From Reyranella sp. (GTDB taxonomy: Bacteria > Pseudomonadota > Alphaproteobacteria > Reyranellales > Reyranellaceae): 64,000 nt of DNA. Every line of letters starts with the position of its first letter. The first letter of the stretch is position 1. The notes beneath the pieces were generated by a model. It was given only the letters and a program-made list of their open reading frames with translations, was not told the origin of the DNA and did not search any database. Below are positions 61,673-64,000 of the stretch, piece after piece. The stretch is from NCBI RefSeq assembly GCF_004296935.1, contig NZ_SCVH01000167.1:1-64000 (forward strand). The letters are read 5' to 3'. The translations under genes were made by a program, and so were the position numbers.

Positions 61673-62180
61673 GGAAGGGGCCCCGTCGGGCCTCGTCGTG
61701 GAAGATCCCTGGCTGCGGCTTGCCGACGACGCGGCGGTGCCGGCCGATGGCATGGTGCTGGTGAGTTTTGCGCGCTGGCGCGAGGCCCGGGCGGCCTTGC
61801 TCGCCCGCCGCGGCCCGGTCGGCGTGGTGCTGGCCAATACCGATCCGGTCGAGGCGCTGGCGGCCGACGTCTCGCGGCTCGATCTCATGGTGCTGCATTT
61901 TCCCAAGTTCAGCGACGGCCGCGCCTACAGCCAGGCGCGCCTGCTGCGGGGGCGGTTCGGCTACCAGGGCGAACTGCGCGCCAGCGGCGGCGTGCTGCAG
62001 GACCAGATCGCCTTCATGCTGCGTTGCGGCTTCGATTCCTTCGAGAGCGAGCAGAAGGGTTTTGGCGAAGCGCTGGCCAAGGCGCGGACCCTGTTCAGCG
62101 TCGTCTACCAACCGACCGAGGATGGCCGCTCGCCGGCCTCGCTGCTGCGGCTGAAGCGCCGCAATGTGCTGGTGTCTTAA
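61659..62180 (+). CDS. DUF934 protein
   Basis: 173 residues from MPLYREGAPSGLVVEDPWLR, overlapping the cysI stop by 14 bp. VVLANTDPVEALAADVSRLD, LMVLHFPKFSDGRAYSQARL and LRGRFGYQGELRASGGVLQD are the DUF934 hallmark, followed by QIAFMLRCGFDSFE. It is the standard last partner of the cysG-cysI group in these bacteria; a role in sulfite reduction is inferred from constant linkage only. cysH, often next, is not present. Confidence 0.93.
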   Translation: MPLYREGAPSGLVVEDPWLRLADDAAVPADGMVLVSFARWREARAALLARRGPVGVVLANTDPVEALAADVSRLDLMVLHFPKFSDGRAYSQARLLRGRFGYQGELRASGGVLQDQIAFMLRCGFDSFESEQKGFGEALAKARTLFSVVYQPTEDGRSPASLLRLKRRNVLVS

Positions 62181-62224
62181 AGCCATTCTGGTGTGGACCG
62201 AACCATAGGAGTCGGGATCATTCT

Positions 62225-62336
62225 CTTCCCCTTTGCGGAGTCCGCAAAGGGGAAGTGCCCTCGTCTTACGAGGGCGATGGGGTCTGACCCCTCCGCCCCG
62301 TAAGGCGGGGCACCTCCCCCGAAGACGGGGGAGGAA
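62225..62336. repeat. Composite palindromic repeat, divergent copy (GGAGGGGTCA family)
   Basis: It starts with a near-perfect 31-bp palindrome (arms CTTCCCCTTTGCGGA and TCCGCAAAGGGGAAG around one G, 62225-62255), then GCCCTCGT-ctt-ACGAGGGC, TGACCCCTCCG, GCCCCG-taag-CGGGGC and CCTCCCCCGAAGACGGGGGA ending in GG. The order matches the elements at 28393 and 35038, but the left CGGAGGGGTCA arm is degraded. It lies between DUF934 and a convergent gene. Confidence 0.8.
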
Positions 62337-62369
62337 TGCGATTCTGATTCTGCCGAAAAGACTCCAGCG

Positions 62370-62744
62370 CTACGCCTCAGGCTGGGCCAAAAGCCACTTG
62401 CGGGCTTCGTCGATCGAGCGGAAGGCCTTGGCCGGCCGTCCGCCCTTGCCGAGGTTGATGAGCCGGTCCGTGAGCTCGAGCGACACGTCTTCCGCGGGGA
62501 CCATCGCCAGCGCCCCGCGCGGGCCCATCGTCGCATAGGCGCTGAGGCGGGCGCCCAGGGCCATGACATCGTTGTCGTCGTACTTGCCGGTGGCCGTGCG
62601 GCCATCGATCAGCTTGCGATAGGGCAAGCAATTCTGGCCGACGATGGCGTCGCAAAAATCTTCGACGTCCTTCAGGACGAGGACGCCGTCGAACTTGGCA
62701 TCGACGAAGCGAGCCTTGTGATCGATCGTGAAGGTAATGGGCAT
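62370..62744 (-). CDS. SpoIIAA/STAS-like protein, 124 aa
   Basis: MPITFTIDHKARFVDAKFDG, VLVLKDVEDFCDAIVGQN, then YRKLIDGRTATGKYDDNDVM and LINLGKGGRPAKAFRSIDEA and RKWL give alternating strands and helices like the SpoIIAA-like/STAS group. Such proteins are cytoplasmic and of unknown role. It is convergent with the sulfite-reduction operon and 66 bp after ogt on the same strand. Confidence 0.65.
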   Translation of the reverse strand: MPITFTIDHKARFVDAKFDGVLVLKDVEDFCDAIVGQNCLPYRKLIDGRTATGKYDDNDVMALGARLSAYATMGPRGALAMVPAEDVSLELTDRLINLGKGGRPAKAFRSIDEARKWLLAQPEA

Positions 62745-62810
62745 GACCCGCCCTTATGGGAAAAAAGCGGGGGACGTCAATATGGAGACGTCAACAGGAC
62801 GTGACCGGTT

Positions 62811-63332
62811 TCAGGTCCGCACCCCTTCGTGTTCGAGCAGCCACTTCTTGCGCGGCAGACCGCCGCCGTAGCCCGTGAGGCTGCCGTCCGAGCCGATCAC
62901 GCGATGGCAGGGCACGACGATGCTGATCGGATTCTGGCCGTTGGCCAGGCCGGCTGCGCGGACCGCCGTCGGTTTGCCGATACGCCGCGCCAGCTCGGCA
63001 TAGCTGATCGTGCGACCTGATTTGATGCGGCGCAGCGTTCGCCATACGCTCGTCTGGAACGGCGTGCCGGCGGTCTCGACCGGCAGGCTGTCGATCGCAG
63101 CGATGTCACCCTTGAAGTAGGCCCGCATCGTCCGGGTGAGGCCGCCGGGATCGCGCGCCGCCGTGAGCGTGTAGGTGCCCTTGCCATACTGGCGGTCGAG
63201 CAGCTGGCGCATGCGCGCCTCGTGGTCGGTCCAGTCGATGGTGCGCAGCTTGCCCGCCCGGTCGGCCACGATCAGGAGTTCGCCGATGGGCGTCGCCATC
63301 CGGTCGACGAGGAACTGGAACTGCTCAGCCAT
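62811..63332 (-). CDS. ogt: Methylated-DNA-protein cysteine methyltransferase
   Basis: 173 residues. The acceptor Cys142 lies in ISIVVPCHRVIGSDGSLTGY, preceded by the HTH segment TPFQTSVWRTLRRIKSGRTI and SYAELARRIGKPTAVRAAGL. It removes O6-methylguanine from DNA by suicide transfer. Its ATG overlaps the 3' end of the Ada-AlkA-like gene by 8 bp, so the two alkylation-repair genes form one operon. Confidence 0.95.
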   Translation of the reverse strand: MAEQFQFLVDRMATPIGELLIVADRAGKLRTIDWTDHEARMRQLLDRQYGKGTYTLTAARDPGGLTRTMRAYFKGDIAAIDSLPVETAGTPFQTSVWRTLRRIKSGRTISYAELARRIGKPTAVRAAGLANGQNPISIVVPCHRVIGSDGSLTGYGGGLPRKKWLLEHEGVRT

Positions 63333-64000
63333 GGTTCGCCATCCTCAAATGTTGCATGGCATAGGCGTGCCATGGTCGCCACGCCCGCGGCGTGTCGTCG
63401 TCGATGCCCACCACCATCGTATCGCGTTCCCAGTCGCCCGGCGCGCGCAGGCCGGGTCGCCGCGCGACCAGCGGTGCAAGCCTGGGATCGCGCGCCAGAT
63501 GGCTGCCGATGGTGGCGATGTCGGCGCCGAGGTCGAACACGCGCCGGATGCGCGCCACGAGGACGGGCAGCGCCTTCACCGAGGCGAAGCGGATCGTCAC
63601 CATCACCGAGTTGCGCGCCGGTAGATGCGCCACGGCGACAGTGCCGCGCTTGCCGTCGAGCTCGATCGATCGATGCCAGACATCGTCCTCGATCCATTCG
63701 GTGCCCGGGGTGGCGCGCGCGGCGAGGGCGGCCAGCATGCCGGGCCAATCGTAGGGCGGCCGATAGGCAAGGCGGAGTGTGACGCCGTCCCGTGCAGAGT
63801 TATCGACGCCGCCCTTGCGGCGCAGCGCGCTCGGCGGCCGGTCGAACAGGTCGCGGAAGGTCTCGTTGAAGCGGCGCACGCTGCCGAAGCCGGCTGACAT
63901 CGCCACTTCGGCCATCGGCAGGTGCGTGTCGTGCAGGAGCTGCTTGGCGAACAGCACGCGTCGCGTCTGCGCGACCGCGATGGGCGAGGCGCCGAGATGC
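63325..64000 (-). CDS. Ada/AlkA-like protein with AlkA catalytic domain missing (5' partial)
   Basis: The frame continues beyond the window. The visible part has the second AraC/Ada HTH (HLGASPIAVAQTRRVLFAKQ, EVAMSAGFGSVRRFNETFRD), then the AlkA N-domain (LRLAYRPPYDWPGMLAALAA, RIRRVFDLGADIATIGSHLA and PLVARRPGLRAPGDWER). It then jumps within about a dozen residues to PRAWRPWHAYAMQHLRM, which normally ends AlkA. The helix-hairpin-helix glycosylase domain with its catalytic Asp (roughly 120-150 residues) is absent. The frame is intact across the junction, so a regulator without glycosylase activity may remain. Confidence 0.8.
   Translation of the reverse strand, partial: HLGASPIAVAQTRRVLFAKQLLHDTHLPMAEVAMSAGFGSVRRFNETFRDLFDRPPSALRRKGGVDNSARDGVTLRLAYRPPYDWPGMLAALAARATPGTEWIEDDVWHRSIELDGKRGTVAVAHLPARNSVMVTIRFASVKALPVLVARIRRVFDLGADIATIGSHLARDPRLAPLVARRPGLRAPGDWERDTMVVGIDDDTPRAWRPWHAYAMQHLRMANHG

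Overview
The window is GC-rich, densely packed bacterial chromosome with an alphaproteobacterial character. Supporting signs are the three-part PntAA/PntAB/PntB transhydrogenase, COQ9, UbiX, a TIGR02444 protein, paired YdcH-like (DUF465) proteins, the cysG-DUF2849-cysI-DUF934 operon, an SOS box of the direct-repeat type GAAC-N7-GAAC, and an Hsp20 gene with a ROSE-like leader. A soil or water Rhodospirillales/Hyphomicrobiales relative (Reyranella-like) is my guess; the genus cannot be fixed from this sequence alone. No rRNA, tRNA, CRISPR array, transposase or integrase was seen.

Layout. 1-8762: partial epimerase, TPP enzyme, SanA-like protein, TPR protein, D-2-hydroxyacid dehydrogenase, pnt operon, HAD hydrolase and DUF805 protein. 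8756-17410: amidohydrolase, rpsU, coq9, purK/purE, ubiX, AzlCD exporter and a SrfA-like membrane-anchored protein. 17471-29380: a fatty-acid/acyl-CoA cluster with two acyl-CoA synthetases (one carrying a histone-like basic tail), two hydroxyacyl-CoA dehydrogenases, an LCAD-like dehydrogenase behind a LiuR-type operator, a thiolase and a 2-keto-4-pentenoate hydratase-family protein. 29294-31728: a patchwork flanked by 87-bp direct repeats of the hydratase 3' end, holding a phage-like HTH gene with a near-consensus promoter, an ABC substrate-binding protein and a chimeric gene relic. 31771-35664: a 2H phosphoesterase/RNA ligase behind an SOS box, a GyrI-like/VOC pair behind a perfect palindrome, a RibD-C reductase, a peptidoglycan-binding protein and a thioesterase. 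35691-44672: IclR regulator, xseB-ispA-dxs, tlyA, 1-Cys peroxiredoxin, SDR, RsmC-like methylase and a zinc alcohol dehydrogenase.

44778-57478 is the most system-like part. It is a one-direction catabolic operon that starts behind a perfect 21-bp palindrome: Liv-type ABC uptake (with a fused permease-ATPase), GntR regulator, two extradiol-type VOC proteins, an orphan molybdenum-hydroxylase large subunit, two FAH-family hydrolases and a CMD protein, with a third VOC protein convergent at its end. It looks like uptake, hydroxylation, ring cleavage and hydrolysis of an unidentified (hetero)aromatic compound. 57571-64000 holds the heat-shock hsp20 with its RNA thermometer, the siroheme/sulfite-reduction operon, and an ogt/Ada-AlkA-like pair in which the AlkA catalytic domain appears to be deleted in frame.

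Several families of intergenic palindromic repeats punctuate the window. In at least two places a repeat supplies coding material (a start codon at 7777; the C-terminus of the HTH protein ending at 29312).
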